DNA of 31,755 nucleotides from Mycoemilia scoparia (GCA_027575805.1 JANBPU010000186.1:1-31755), one strand, 5' to 3'. Shown: positions 17,062-27,232, counted from the stretch's first letter. Numbers and translations: made by a program. Notes: generated by a model from the letters alone, not told the origin.

Positions 17062-19345
17062 ATGTCTACGACAACCGATAATAATGGTAGCAGTGATGAC
17101 TTGGAACGAGTCTTTAAACTATTATCAAGAAAATCAACTGATGACGAAAAGTTTGCTGGTCTTATGGTACTAAATCGTATCATAGATATCAATAACCAAG
17201 AGATGTTGACCAAGGTCATAAACAACATGGATTTCAAGTTCTTGGACAGATTAATGAGAACAGGCAAGGAAACTATATGACTATAACAAAGATCAAGACA
17301 TCATATATATATATATATATTGAATTATATATTAATAAGTTAGATTTTTATCTTTAAATAGGCTATAACCATCTACCAAAATCATTTGACGATAAATCTA
17401 ATGAAATGAGCAACACATCAACATTGAGCACTCCAAAAAACGACAATAGCCAAGATGATAAAAACAAAATAGCAATGGTTGATTTGGCTCTAAATGTAAT
17501 CATAACATTCACCGCATCAAAAGACTTTTTAACAAACAAAAGATTTACCAATATGCTTAAATCTCTATCAAACCTTTTATTACTCAAGTAAGTTAGCCAA
17601 TCATACACACACACACACACACACCAATTTTCACATAATATAAAATATCAGATCACAATAAACATCTTACCACAACCACAAAATATACTCATAGAAACCA
17701 AAATATTGTAAAGGATGCAGGTAGAGCCATCTGTGTATTAACAGAATCCAAAGAAGGATTAGAAAAAGCATGCCGTAAACACGAAATACCAGCAAATGTT
17801 ACCAAAGCACTCCAATATTCTAGTCATAATAGTAATAATGAAGAAAACCAACAAATTCTCCTACAGATCATCCGAAACGTCGTCATGAGTAATGAAAACC
17901 AAATACTCAACTCAAATGACCAGGAGCTTATTTGTGGTTACACTAGATGGCTATTGGGGCTATCTGAAATATACGCAAAACGGCGAGATTCAGTTCAACA
18001 AACCATATTGATGATGTTACCATTCGTAAAATGGAGTGAACATCTTGGTCAAACAATCGCCCAATCCTCCACCACTACTGCTGAAAGTAGCCATCAGGAA
18101 TCCTCGAAAGATTTGGCTAGTATAATAAAGAACATAATGGCAGGGACAATGCCAATAATCCAACAAAAAGGTGGTCACATACCTCTCCGTCATTTGGCAA
18201 TTGTTAATGGGATTACTTTGTTGAGACTATGGCCAAAACAAGTATTTTCCATTGCACACCACACCAGTGGCAGCAATAGCAACAGTAACGGGAATGATGT
18301 TGAGGGTGATAAGACAGCATCGATAAACAAATTCCCAAGCCTAATCACCAAAATTGCATTTATCGAGGGTCATGTAGCAATTGACTCTTTAATGACCACA
18401 TACAAATCCATGAAAAACACCGATATGCCGGCCAGTGAATCTCTGAGTCGAGCTTACGAAATCGTTAAAGAAAAGCCTGATATTATTGATTTGGCTATTG
18501 TTTGGGAAATTGGAATGATTATGTTTAAAGTGCTAGACGAAATCTCCGACCCCGACCTGGATATTAATCGTGAAGGCGAAGAGGCTGTTGTTGTGGATGA
18601 TAGTGTTATTCTTGAATTAATGCAACCACTTCGATCTTTCCTAATGACTGTAGTTGAATTTGTCAAAGATACAACTCTAAAAGAATTCCCCAAAAGTCCT
18701 TCAACCATGATCATCAATATCAAAAACCCATATCCTATTTCCAATTTTATTATTCTGTTGCTTGAATGGTTACAATCTGATATAACTGCGCATCGAGAAG
18801 CTATTGATATTTTGCCACTACTAACCGATATTGTCAAAACAAACCCGTAAGTCGTCCTACCGCATTTAAATTTATCCATCCACAAGATATGTTATCATAA
18901 CGCCCCGGGTGTAAAAAAAAGCAAGATTTGTTGTTGAATCAAACTGAATATTTTTTATGAATTTAGGAACAACAACAACAGCACCAAGAACCATCAAAAC
19001 TTGTCTGATTTGAAATATGCAATCCAAAAGACTGTCCACCATATTCTAGAATCAGCCGGAATAACCATAAATCCCAATACCTCCTCCAGCACCGACAATA
19101 ATATACTTTTGCTGCTACAGGCAAAAGACAAGAGCAAAAGTGGTGTATTGGTATCACCTTGGATTGGTACAATGGAATTCCAGGAACTAGTTGATGTATT
19201 GGCAAAAGATATGGGGTTAACTGATTCGGCTACACATATTTTGTCAAAAGCAGTTGGCGTGGATTATGATTCTGATCTAGATGATGATCTCTTGCATTAT
19301 GATGCTGACGACGATCCCAATAACAACAACATCAACAAGTACTAA
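17062..19345 (+). CDS. NCDN: Neurochondrin-family protein
   Basis: Four exons: 17062-17263, 17362-17587, 17695-18846, 18967-19345. All phases agree and give 652 residues (human NCDN is about 729). Neurochondrins are helical-repeat (ARM-like) cytosolic proteins; their role in fungi is not established. The family opening is visible as DDLERVFKLLSRKSTDDEKF, then VLNRIIDINN and FKFLDRLMRT, aligning with the human DDLERLLAVLMVTKLVK and FPNRLLT. Later segments include LALNVIITFTASKDF, YTRWLLGLSEIYAKRRDSVQ, LRHLAIVNGITLLRLWP and ISNFIILLLEWLQSD, and the C-terminus is acidic with an Asn run. Intron 1 begins GCAAGG and ends TAG, so it is a GC-AG intron; no GT donor keeps the conserved FKFLDRLMRT segment. 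Intron 1 holds a (TA)n run and intron 2 a (CA)n run. Confidence 0.85.
17303..17320. repeat. (TA)n microsatellite in neurochondrin intron 1
   Basis: A TA run inside the GC-AG intron. Confidence 0.8.
17604..17624. repeat. (CA)n microsatellite in neurochondrin intron 2
   Basis: A CA run shortly after the GTAAGT donor. Confidence 0.8.
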
Positions 19346-19525
19346 TACTACTTTTACTATTGATTTAAACATTAAAAATTATTATTGAAAAGGGTTTGTT
19401 TCAAATTATCCATAGACTTAAAATTGTGATCACTAAAAACCAATTCCCAAAACAAATGAATATTTAGCAAGTCGTTTATTATTTATTGAAAAAAAAAAGA
19501 ATGATAAAAATATGAATGTATATAA

Positions 19526-19556
<31 letters not shown>

Positions 19557-19805
19557 GTGATAGATTGAGATGATGTATGCCACTACACAATACCAACAAA
19601 AATGCCATCTAAAATAAAAAGAATAGAACATAAAAAACCTGATCTTGATAAAATATCATAATAGTTGATTCCATAAGCTTCAAATCAACCTGGATTAAAC
19701 ATAATAAGAAATAAATATGACGGATAATAGTTATCTTTACGGCTTCATATTTCGGGACACAGATGAATACCTAAAAAAAGCGTGAACCAATCTCATATGA
19801 AGAGT
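19346..19805. other. Convergent 3' spacer with (AAT)n
   Basis: A 460-bp AT-rich stretch between the stop codons of the neurochondrin-like gene and the minus-strand His-rich gene. It contains an (AAT)n tract at about 19525-19556 and an A-run near 19490. No gene seen. Confidence 0.6.
19525..19556. repeat. (AAT)n microsatellite
   Basis: About ten AAT units in a row in the 3' spacer. Confidence 0.85.
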
Positions 19806-20396
19806 TTAGATAACAAAGTTTGGGAAATTGGAGAGTCGCCCAAGGTCAATCCGTCCAAGATTAACTCTCTGAATATTATTTCCGTAGCCATGATGACTAT
19901 ATCCACCAGTAGGAGTATGAGTGAGAATTCTTGGAGTATTATTAATAGCACCGGTAGTAGTTGGGTTTGAATCGTTTGAAGACCATGTATGGTGTCCACC
20001 ATATATCTTTGTAATATTGGTAGGACCGTTATACGTATTGTGTTCATATTCATGAAGGCTATTATGGTGGTTGGTTCCGCTGCTGTTATCGGTGTTGTGA
20101 TGACCTCCACCTGCTCCACCATGGTGACAGCAACAGTGACAATGGTGATGTCCATGAGATCCACCATGATTATCATCTCCATCATCATCATTGCCACTAC
20201 CTTCATTGCCACCCTCACTGCCGCTATTGTCTCCACCAGAACGAGAAGGACCTGCACCAAAAGACAGTCCTATATAATCATCAAATCCCATTCCGACGTT
20301 CATAGGTGGCCCAAACTTGATCACTAGTCCATTCGGTCTGCCATTGGAATGTGTCCCGTATATACCTTCGATATGAGATAGTCTTTCGTCAGACAT
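19806..20396 (-). CDS. Unrecognised Gly/His/Asn-rich protein with His-Cys cluster
   Basis: A 196-residue single-exon gene with a true ATG at 20396 (MSDERLSHIEGIYGTHSNG). The first 50 residues look ordered (LVIKFGPPMNVGMGFDDYIG). Residues 51-78 are Gly/Ser/Asp-rich. Residues 81-92 read HGHHHCHCCCHH, a dense His/Cys cluster flanked by Gly and His, and the C-terminal third is Asn/Thr/Gly-rich, ending LGRIDLGRLSNFPNFVI. There is no signal peptide or membrane segment. The cluster suggests binding of a soft metal (Zn, Cu or Ni), but this is inference from composition only and no metallothionein or zinc-finger spacing is recognised. A TATA-like element (TATACTTATACAGGG) lies just upstream on the minus strand. 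Reading frames on the other strand over this region are shadows of the repeat composition. Confidence 0.6.
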   Translation of the reverse strand: MSDERLSHIEGIYGTHSNGRPNGLVIKFGPPMNVGMGFDDYIGLSFGAGPSRSGGDNSGSEGGNEGSGNDDDGDDNHGGSHGHHHCHCCCHHGGAGGGHHNTDNSSGTNHHNSLHEYEHNTYNGPTNITKIYGGHHTWSSNDSNPTTTGAINNTPRILTHTPTGGYSHHGYGNNIQRVNLGRIDLGRLSNFPNFVI

Positions 20397-21174
20397 TGTT
20401 TACTACCAAATTATACCCTGTATAAGTATAGGTTCTTAAAGTGAGAGAGATAAAAGACGAGTGAAATGCTGGAAGTAATAAAGATGTGAAATACAAGATG
20501 ATAAAATTGGCAATATTGATAACAAAGAAGGAATATAGTAGTAATGAAAATATTAAAACTAATGAATAGAACAAACATTGAGGGAGGTTGTCAAGGTATT
20601 TAAACATATCATTCCGGTCATTACCAACACACCAAATGGAACACAGGGCTTGAATTCCAGCAGCACCAGTGCTTCAACTACTGATTTGGCTTTTCGCTAT
20701 TTTTGCAAATTTGGCACAGATCCTTGGCATTCTGACGCTGTTACTACTGCTGCTGCTACTTAGTATACACAAGGTTTAGTCCACACAGTCAAACATGTAT
20801 GAAAATATAGATAGGTACCGACCATAAGATAGTACAACAGAAATAGCGGCACGATGTTGTTACCAAAGTGTATAAATCAACATCGGAACCTCACTTTCAC
20901 ACCTTTTTCTGCATATGTGTGGTGTGTGCGGATAAAGCAAACGCCAACCCCTTTAACTTCTCCATTCAGACACAAAATAGCGCACACAACCTGGACATAC
21001 GTGTGTAAATATAGCGCGTCTCAATGGCTTTTCCGCAAATCTTTCAAGAAATAGAATCTCTGTATAGTCTTTATTGTGGTGACTCGAACTGATTATTAAT
21101 GTTTCGGAGTTTAACATCCAAATGTTTGCATTGATAACAACAATTCCTTTTTTTCCTGCATTTTCATTGCTGGC

Positions 21175-21181
21175 TATAAAA
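21175..21181 (+). promoter_or_regulatory. Isolated TATA box
   Basis: TATAAAA followed by a pyrimidine-rich tract (CTTTTCCTTCCTC), the arrangement seen before fungal transcription starts, but no convincing ORF follows. Confidence 0.3.
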
Positions 21182-21281
21182 GCCACCTCCTTTGCTTCTT
21201 TTCCTTCCTCTATACTGCTGCAAATACCGATACCCTAAATTGCCCGTCTTGTATTTCTTTCAAATAAATCGACGCGCATGG

Positions 21282-21301
21282 TGAAGTTTATCTAAACTTC
21301 A
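21282..21301. repeat. Perfect short inverted repeat
   Basis: TGAAGTTTA-TC-TAAACTTCA: 9-bp arms with a 2-bp spacer. It could be a protein-binding palindrome or an RNA hairpin. Confidence 0.6.
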
Positions 21302-22496
21302 TATAGTGACCATTTATGGAAAAAAAAACAACAACAGCTGCTGCTGCTGATAGCTTTAGTTCTTTGCCACATTTCTTTGCTAAAATAAAATGAAAATGAA
21401 GGCAAAACAATTCCCAATTCAATTCAACTCAATTGCCTAGTCTAGTTGCTTACCTAAATACTGTTTTTGGTTACCTTATTTGTATATGTGCGAATGTTTA
21501 CAAGTATGCACCAGCAACAGCTCCTACTTCTTCAAAACACTGACACTAATGACAACATGTCGGAGTCGCTATTGTTATTTTAGTTTTTCTTTTTTTAAAA
21601 ATAGAATTGTTTAGGTTTGTTCTTTTGCACTTTTTCGCACAGACTAATCAATCTGAACTTTAACAACAGCTTACTGACTCACACGCACTCACACACACAA
21701 AAACCGAATAAACCTAATAAATGATTACAATAAAGATTGTTGTGGGTAACTTTCCTAAAAAGTCCACGAAAACTTAAGTTCTGCCCAATACACGGCGCTA
21801 TTTTGATATTGAACATTTGTATATGTTCTGCACTATAGCTATACATGTACATTATTAAACATATCTGCTTTCCCTCTCTCCCTTTCTGTGTGTTATACCC
21901 TTATCACGTACTTTGAAATTCCGGCTTTAAAGTTTGTATATGTGTATTGCTTTTCCTTCTCCTTCCCTCTCCTTCTTCAAAAGCAGAGGTACCAATTGAC
22001 CAATGAGAAATAAAACTTGTAAGCAAAAGCTCTTATCAACAAACAACCACTACTCTTCTATATAACTTTTGTCGCCAAAAAAACAACCGTGTAGTTCACT
22101 ATTTCTCTTACTAACCAACCAAGGCTTGTCCCATCCGCGCCTTTTCGCCCATTTGAACACGTATCTGTTCTTTTGGTCTATAAACAAACAGCAGCCAAAA
22201 TCAGCTACTAGCAATGCAATTGCCTTTAGTTCCTCAGAATAATCAATTCCTAAAACCACTTTATTCGCAAAAAAAAGTGTATATGATTCATAGTTAAATC
22301 TTGCCAAGATATATTTTCGAAACCAATGCTTCCTCTACAAGTCATCTTTTAATAAAGAACCTACCACAATCATTATTACTATTACTATAGTTTAATAAGC
22401 GGAATCGTCAACACATTTAATTTCATTTTCATTTACAAAAGATATAAATCGCAACAATAAAAATAACCTTCTTTCTTTCTATCTATCTATCTATAT

Positions 22497-23915
22497 CTAA
22501 TAATCAATAAGTGATTTAAGAATAGGATTTTCATCAACTGCTTTATGAATTTCACCCAGCTGGACAGACAATGTCACAGGCTGGCCACCTGATCCACCAC
22601 CACCATTGGCCCCAGTCTTACTACGACGGCTCAACAAACTTTTCTGTTTCTCAAGTGCCAAAATTCCATTAACCTCCAGCACACCCAACAGGTCCGTAAA
22701 TTCAGATCTACTAATAGCCGGCAATGAAGCATCGCTAGACAGCTCAATATACTGCTGATAAAGTTGATTTGTAGTCAGTGATTTCTTCACCACCCCGTTA
22801 GTAGTGATTTTCTGGAACTGTTGTTCCTTTTCAGCAATAACAAAACACGTCAATACTAGTTTTTGCTGAAAGTTTAGAGCTTTGAGCTTTTGATCAGTTG
22901 TGGAGCCATTTACTTGGGCAAGAACCTTAACAATGTGCATAACCGTAACCTTTGGTAAAGCATCCTTGCTGCTGCTGCTGCTGCTGCTTTTGGACTTTTT
23001 TGCCGTATTGCAAACAACTTCCAATGCTTGTAAACAAACATCCAAGGCTTGTCGTAAATCCCCCGATGCAGCTGCAACTTTTCTTGCACACATTTCAATT
23101 GCCGTGGACTGTATAACATCATTTCCAGTTTGGACAACAACATTAGCACTCTGGCCACCATCACCCTGCGAGTTGGTTTCTACTTTAACTCCAGCCAGCC
23201 GATCTTTAATAATCGCCACAATGTCTGGAACCTTATACGGCCTGAAATTCAGCAGCTCGGGTTCACATCCACGCACTTGCAATCTCGGCAAAATCCTGTC
23301 GGTCAGATCAAGCGCGTTAGCAATTCCCACCAACGCCAGTCTCGAGTCTGTCCTGCCTCCATCAGCCATACCAAACAACCGATACAAGATTTCTTGGTTT
23401 CGACTAACTAAATTATCAATCTCATCAAGTATGACCAAAAACGCTGTATCCTGCTCTTGCTCGATCTGCCCAGTAACCAATCTGATAAACGTATCTTCAG
23501 GCTTTTCATTCTCAGTTTCTCGCATGTCCTCCAATTCATCGGCTGTGAATTCCATTTCCTCCAACAGTTTTGTGTAGATCTGTTTGGCATCGGTTAATGT
23601 CGTGCAGTTCAGAAACACATGGATTGTATCGTGTCCAGAGTTTTCGAGCTTGGGAATATATGTTTCTAGGACATTCATTATAGACGCGGTTTTTCCGGTT
23701 CCTGGGTTGCCCGACACATACAGACTGCCGCTCTTGGACGCCATGATGGTCGAAGAAAAAAAGTTGGATATCTGTTTACATTCGTTTTCTCGGCCTACTA
23801 TCATGCGGGGCGGTGTAGAGCGACGTAGCGCATTTTTTGTTAGGGTTACTATTTGTGGTAAATTACTATTCCCTCCACCGTTCTGGGGGTTTGGTGATTT
23901 GTCTGCTTTTAACAT
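22497..23915 (-). CDS. CDC6: Cdc6 replication licensing ATPase
   Basis: A single exon of 472 residues, starting at the ATG at 23915 (MLKADKSPNP). Cdc6 joins ORC at origins and loads MCM2-7. The AAA+ core has Walker A GNPGTGKT (69-76), Walker B LVILDEID (160-167), sensor 1 ALVGIAN (194-200), and sensor 2 ASGDLRQALD (283-292) with Arg288. A winged-helix domain follows (~330-472: VTVMHIVKVLAQVNG, LNFQQKLVLTCFVIAEKEQ). The segment VCNTAKKSKSSSSSSS is a low-complexity linker. It is shorter than yeast (513) or human (560) Cdc6, with only ~40 residues before the ATPase. That tail keeps one full CDK consensus (T34-P-P-R37) and a minimal site at Ser7-Pro. Cdc6 rather than Orc1 is favoured by its small size and lack of a BAH domain. 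It is divergent from the AGGF1-like gene, with a TATA box about 41 nt upstream. Confidence 0.92.
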   Translation of the reverse strand: MLKADKSPNPQNGGGNSNLPQIVTLTKNALRRSTPPRMIVGRENECKQISNFFSSTIMASKSGSLYVSGNPGTGKTASIMNVLETYIPKLENSGHDTIHVFLNCTTLTDAKQIYTKLLEEMEFTADELEDMRETENEKPEDTFIRLVTGQIEQEQDTAFLVILDEIDNLVSRNQEILYRLFGMADGGRTDSRLALVGIANALDLTDRILPRLQVRGCEPELLNFRPYKVPDIVAIIKDRLAGVKVETNSQGDGGQSANVVVQTGNDVIQSTAIEMCARKVAAASGDLRQALDVCLQALEVVCNTAKKSKSSSSSSSKDALPKVTVMHIVKVLAQVNGSTTDQKLKALNFQQKLVLTCFVIAEKEQQFQKITTNGVVKKSLTTNQLYQQYIELSSDASLPAISRSEFTDLLGVLEVNGILALEKQKSLLSRRSKTGANGGGGSGGQPVTLSVQLGEIHKAVDENPILKSLIDY

Positions 23916-23954
23916 ATTGTTGTGTTTATATTGTTTGTAGATGTAGACCTGATG

Positions 23955-24058
23955 GTTTATAAAAGTAAAAAGATAGATATATGGATATTCAAGCTAAAAC
24001 AATTCAGTTTATAAGAGTAAAAAAATAGATATATGAATTTTCAAACTAAAACAAACCA
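23955..24058. repeat. 52-bp tandem duplication over the CDC6 promoter
   Basis: Two adjacent units, 23955-24006 and 24007-24058, both beginning GTTTATAA and sharing GATATATG and AAACTAAAAC-like blocks with few differences. Each contains a TATAAAC on the minus strand. Confidence 0.8.
23956..23961 (-). promoter_or_regulatory. Proximal TATA box of CDC6
   Basis: TATAAA on the minus strand, about 41 nt before the ATG. A second copy lies in the duplicated unit at 24008-24013. Confidence 0.5.
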
Positions 24059-24361
24059 ACTGGACTACGACTACTAATACTTCTACCACTACTAGCATAC
24101 AGTCAATTGTTTATTTAATAAAATGCCTACAACCACAACAACAACTAGCTGAGTTTGTTTACAATATTGTATAACATAAATAAAAGATTAGTGGTGATCC
24201 AAAGATTTAATCAAATGACCCATAATTTGATTCAATTCCAGGATTTCTGTAATTAAAAAGTAAAAGCAAATTTTAGATATATTCTAATATTTAAATTATC
24301 TCTAATCTGGCACTTACACACAATTAAAGCCAACTTCACATCACCACCATATTAAATTATT
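24059..24361. promoter_or_regulatory. Divergent spacer CDC6 / AGGF1-like
   Basis: The rest of the 446-bp head-to-head spacer. On the minus strand it contains a strong donor (GTGT|GTAAGT near 24316) and a strong acceptor (TTTTTAATTACAG near 24250), so a 5'-UTR intron of CDC6 or a small antisense transcript is possible. The joined sequence makes no convincing protein. Confidence 0.4.
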
Positions 24362-26467
24362 ATGGACAATAAAAATGCTGATTATACTACACATTTGGGA
24401 GGCTTAACTGAATTTGAAAAAGAATTAGCGGAATACAATACACATATAACCGATGATGACGATGATGATGAAGAGGAGGAGGAGGAGGATGGTCAGATCC
24501 AAGATAACCACCAAACCATAAACAATTATGACATTCGTACCAGTATAAACGAATATTATCAACAATTCAATCAGGCTGGATACATTCCATCACAAGATTA
24601 CAGATATTGGTATAATTCACAAACTAATTTGTGGGTCGATGTTCATGATAAAACATTATCATATTATGATGGAGAAACTCAGCAGTACATTCCATATGGC
24701 ATATTCAATCCCACCACCACCAACCATGAAGGTGATGATACAATACTAACAATAACATCGATGATATTCAGACTAAAAATAATCGACTCACAAATATTCA
24801 AACAAGATTCAATAGTAATTATCGACTATTTAGAAGACGATGAGCAAGTATCAATTGGCCGAGACAAAGTAACTCATGGATCCAGGTTACGAATCCCTGA
24901 AATGGCAACATCAAAATTCCATGCCAACATATTTTATTCAAATGGCAATCACCATCATCATCATAACAACAATGATGATGATACAAACCAATTGGAATAT
25001 GAAAATAAAGATACAGAAATTAAAAATAATAACATTAACAACAAGATTAATAAGAGTAATAATAATAATGCTTCAATGGGAGATACTGCCGAAAATAATA
25101 AATCTGCTGATGATGACGATGACGACGACAAAAATGATGATAAAGAGGAAGGGGAATTAGATGAAACTGATATGCCACCATCATCATCATCATCATCATC
25201 ACCGCAGCCTCCTCTAAAATTATCAATACCGATATCAACAGCAGAAAATGATTTAGCCATAACGAATACCCGATCAGCTACAAATAGTTACCAACATGCA
25301 ACAGCAGCAGCAACAGAAACGATAGAAAATTCAATTCAACCCAGTGGCAGTGGTTATTATATTGTAGATACTGGCTCAACTTTAGGAACTTTCATCAACA
25401 ACCACCGGCTATCCGATACAAAACAATCAAGTAAGCCGTATCTTTTACACCACCACGACGTTATAGAAATTGGTACGAATAAGTTCCAGGTTCATTTACA
25501 TCAAAATATGGCCTGTAAAGAATGCCAGCTTGGTAGTTTTAAAGAAATACCGGTCAAATCGTCGTCGTCGTTGTCGTCCTCTATCTCTGTGGTTAACAGT
25601 AGTAGCACCAACAATCCCGGAAAACAAATAAATCCGCAAGAACACAGTAATGATAATCTCAGTCCTAAAGCTTTATTAGACAAAAAACGAAAAAAAGAGC
25701 TATTACGTCTAAAACGGAAATATAACGTTGTGAATTCTAATAATTATCCACCTCGAATCAACAAATCTGTTAAATCAACAGCAACAACATCTTCAAATAT
25801 TCCAGAGCACAGTTCCACCAACAATACTACTAGTATCAGTGCCAATACAACAGAAACCCCCAACCAACAAAAAGAACAAGGAGCAGGAGTAGGGAGTTGT
25901 TATACAGACCGTGCAGAAGCAAGAAGAAAACAAGCACAAGCACAAGCATCGATAACATCACCAAATTCTTCTGGTTTAAACCAGAAATCACGAATTTCTT
26001 TTTCAATTAGTCAGATTCTTCCTCCTGGCAGTGGCAGTGGCAGTGGCACCGCCTCCACCACCACAATTCGGTCAATGAATGATGCAATTTCATCAAACAA
26101 TAAAGGATTCAACATGTTGCAAAAAATGGGTTGGAAAAAAGGTCAAACTCTAGGCCCATCATCGCCATTATCAACATCAACATCATCATCATCATCGGTG
26201 GCCGGTACTACAACTACTACGAGTGAAGGAAGAATAACTGAACCAATAATTCCTACAGGCAATCTTTCAAGACTTGGTTTGGGAAATAAGTCGGCTAACG
26301 TTAGTGCAGCCATCATGGCCTTACCAACTTATTCGGCACAAAGAACTAGAATGATTACAAAGCAACGCTATGAGGAATCCACCAACAACGATGACGACAA
26401 CAGCAAAGATACGTGTTTGCCTGGTAATAACAGCAGTAATCATAAAAATGTTTTTGATTATAAATAA
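24362..26467 (+). CDS. AGGF1: AGGF1-like OCRE / FHA / G-patch protein
   Basis: A single exon of 701 residues from the ATG at 24362. Domain order matches animal AGGF1. OCRE motif (~72-112: GYIPSQDYRYWYNS ... QQYIPYG). FHA domain: first half (~134-192) has VSIGRD and RIPEMATSKFHANIFY, second half (~331-395) has YIVDTGSTLGTFINNHRL and HDVIEIGTNKFQVHLH. A Cys pair (CKECQ) follows the FHA as in AGGF1. YTDRAEARRKQ (~515-523) is a second AGGF1 signature. G-patch (~579-642) has GFNMLQKMGWKKGQTLG and LSRLGLGNKS. The FHA fold is split by an Asn/Asp/Ser-rich insert (~193-330) and the G-patch by a Ser/Thr run (~601-622). OCRE and G-patch domains are typical of splicing proteins, so a nuclear RNA-processing role is likely, while the angiogenic role named in animals would not apply. 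Acidic run at 31-43. Confidence 0.88.
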   Translation: MDNKNADYTTHLGGLTEFEKELAEYNTHITDDDDDDEEEEEEDGQIQDNHQTINNYDIRTSINEYYQQFNQAGYIPSQDYRYWYNSQTNLWVDVHDKTLSYYDGETQQYIPYGIFNPTTTNHEGDDTILTITSMIFRLKIIDSQIFKQDSIVIIDYLEDDEQVSIGRDKVTHGSRLRIPEMATSKFHANIFYSNGNHHHHHNNNDDDTNQLEYENKDTEIKNNNINNKINKSNNNNASMGDTAENNKSADDDDDDDKNDDKEEGELDETDMPPSSSSSSSPQPPLKLSIPISTAENDLAITNTRSATNSYQHATAAATETIENSIQPSGSGYYIVDTGSTLGTFINNHRLSDTKQSSKPYLLHHHDVIEIGTNKFQVHLHQNMACKECQLGSFKEIPVKSSSSLSSSISVVNSSSTNNPGKQINPQEHSNDNLSPKALLDKKRKKELLRLKRKYNVVNSNNYPPRINKSVKSTATTSSNIPEHSSTNNTTSISANTTETPNQQKEQGAGVGSCYTDRAEARRKQAQAQASITSPNSSGLNQKSRISFSISQILPPGSGSGSGTASTTTIRSMNDAISSNNKGFNMLQKMGWKKGQTLGPSSPLSTSTSSSSSVAGTTTTTSEGRITEPIIPTGNLSRLGLGNKSANVSAAIMALPTYSAQRTRMITKQRYEESTNNDDDNSKDTCLPGNNSSNHKNVFDYK

Positions 26468-27232
26468 ATAATAACACGTACACATACATACATACATACT
26501 TAAGTGACTACTATAATGCCTCGCCCCTCTTTTTTTTTTGATGGAAGAAATATTCAAATACCTGTGTTTTCGACGATGATTTATCAGCAATTTTGTCTTA
26601 AAATGCTTCCTGGAACTTTGTTATAGTGTGGAGTGCGGAAAGCCGAGTTATGGTGAGAAGGAGTCACGTGAATGCGCGAGAATACCCTTTGCCATTGTGT
26701 TTTATTATTGTGGCCCCCTTTGTAATCGTACTTTACTATAATGAAAATAGCAAAAACAGGTAAATAAATGATGGCTGCATCTTGTTCTGATATATGTATG
26801 CATACTATGCAAGCCACCAAAAAAGTTTATAAAACTATGTATTAGTAATGATGTTCATAATAGTTAACAATTGCTGTTGAAGTTGCACAATTCATGAGCG
26901 TGGTGTCGTGGTAACCGGCTATAGTAATTGCTTAAGAGAATTGCGTCAACAAAAATCTAACCTACTGACTGTTTGCCAAAGAGAAGAAGACCGTTGATCA
27001 ACGAGTGGATCACCGATTGGTTGCCGGAGCCGTCATTAATTGGCAACTCCACCACCAGTGCCACTAACATAAGCACAATTATCTTCCGTTCAAATGGATC
27101 TAACTGCTTATAATTACACACACACACACAAACACAGCTCAGAGAGCTTCTGACGTGTTACATTCATCTAGGTTTTAGTCCAAGTATAAAAACCTCCGCT
27201 TCGTTTGGACCTTCTAGAGAAAAAATCAACTG
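26468..27232. promoter_or_regulatory. Intergenic region upstream of the glutathione transferase
   Basis: 765 bp between same-strand genes. It holds CATA repeats near 26483-26501, a CA run at about 27117-27130 and the TATAAAA at 27185-27191. A minus-strand frame at 26584-26820 begins at a non-ATG codon and is not supported. Confidence 0.5.
27185..27191 (+). promoter_or_regulatory. TATA box of the glutathione transferase gene
   Basis: TATAAAA lies 42 nt before the first ATG and 165 nt before the second in-frame ATG that would begin the cytosolic form. Confidence 0.55.

Larger units (their letters stand above)
20397..22496. other. 2.1-kb region without a supported gene
   Basis: This stretch lies upstream of the His-rich gene and downstream of CDC6. 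It holds an isolated plus-strand TATAAAA at 21175-21181, a perfect 9-bp inverted repeat at 21282-21301, a CTG/GCT run at about 21336-21350, and a CTAT/CTTT microsatellite at 22469-22496. A plus-strand ORF of 25 codons (21316-21393, MEKKTTTAAAADSF) is too short to call. A minus-strand frame at 22050-22307 lacks a usable ATG. A non-coding transcript is possible but unproven. Confidence 0.4.

Noticed and set aside
20578..20763. Plus-strand frame of 61 codons upstream of the His-rich gene
   Set aside because: No ATG start and no similarity I recognise; it ends in a GCT repeat.
22050..22307. Minus-strand frame of 85 codons downstream of CDC6
   Set aside because: Starts at TTG, lacks an in-frame ATG, and has no recognised motif. 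A TTTTAG acceptor-like site exists but no upstream exon fits.
26584..26820. Minus-strand frame between the AGGF1-like and GST genes
   Set aside because: Non-ATG start, no domain, and it overlaps the GST upstream region.
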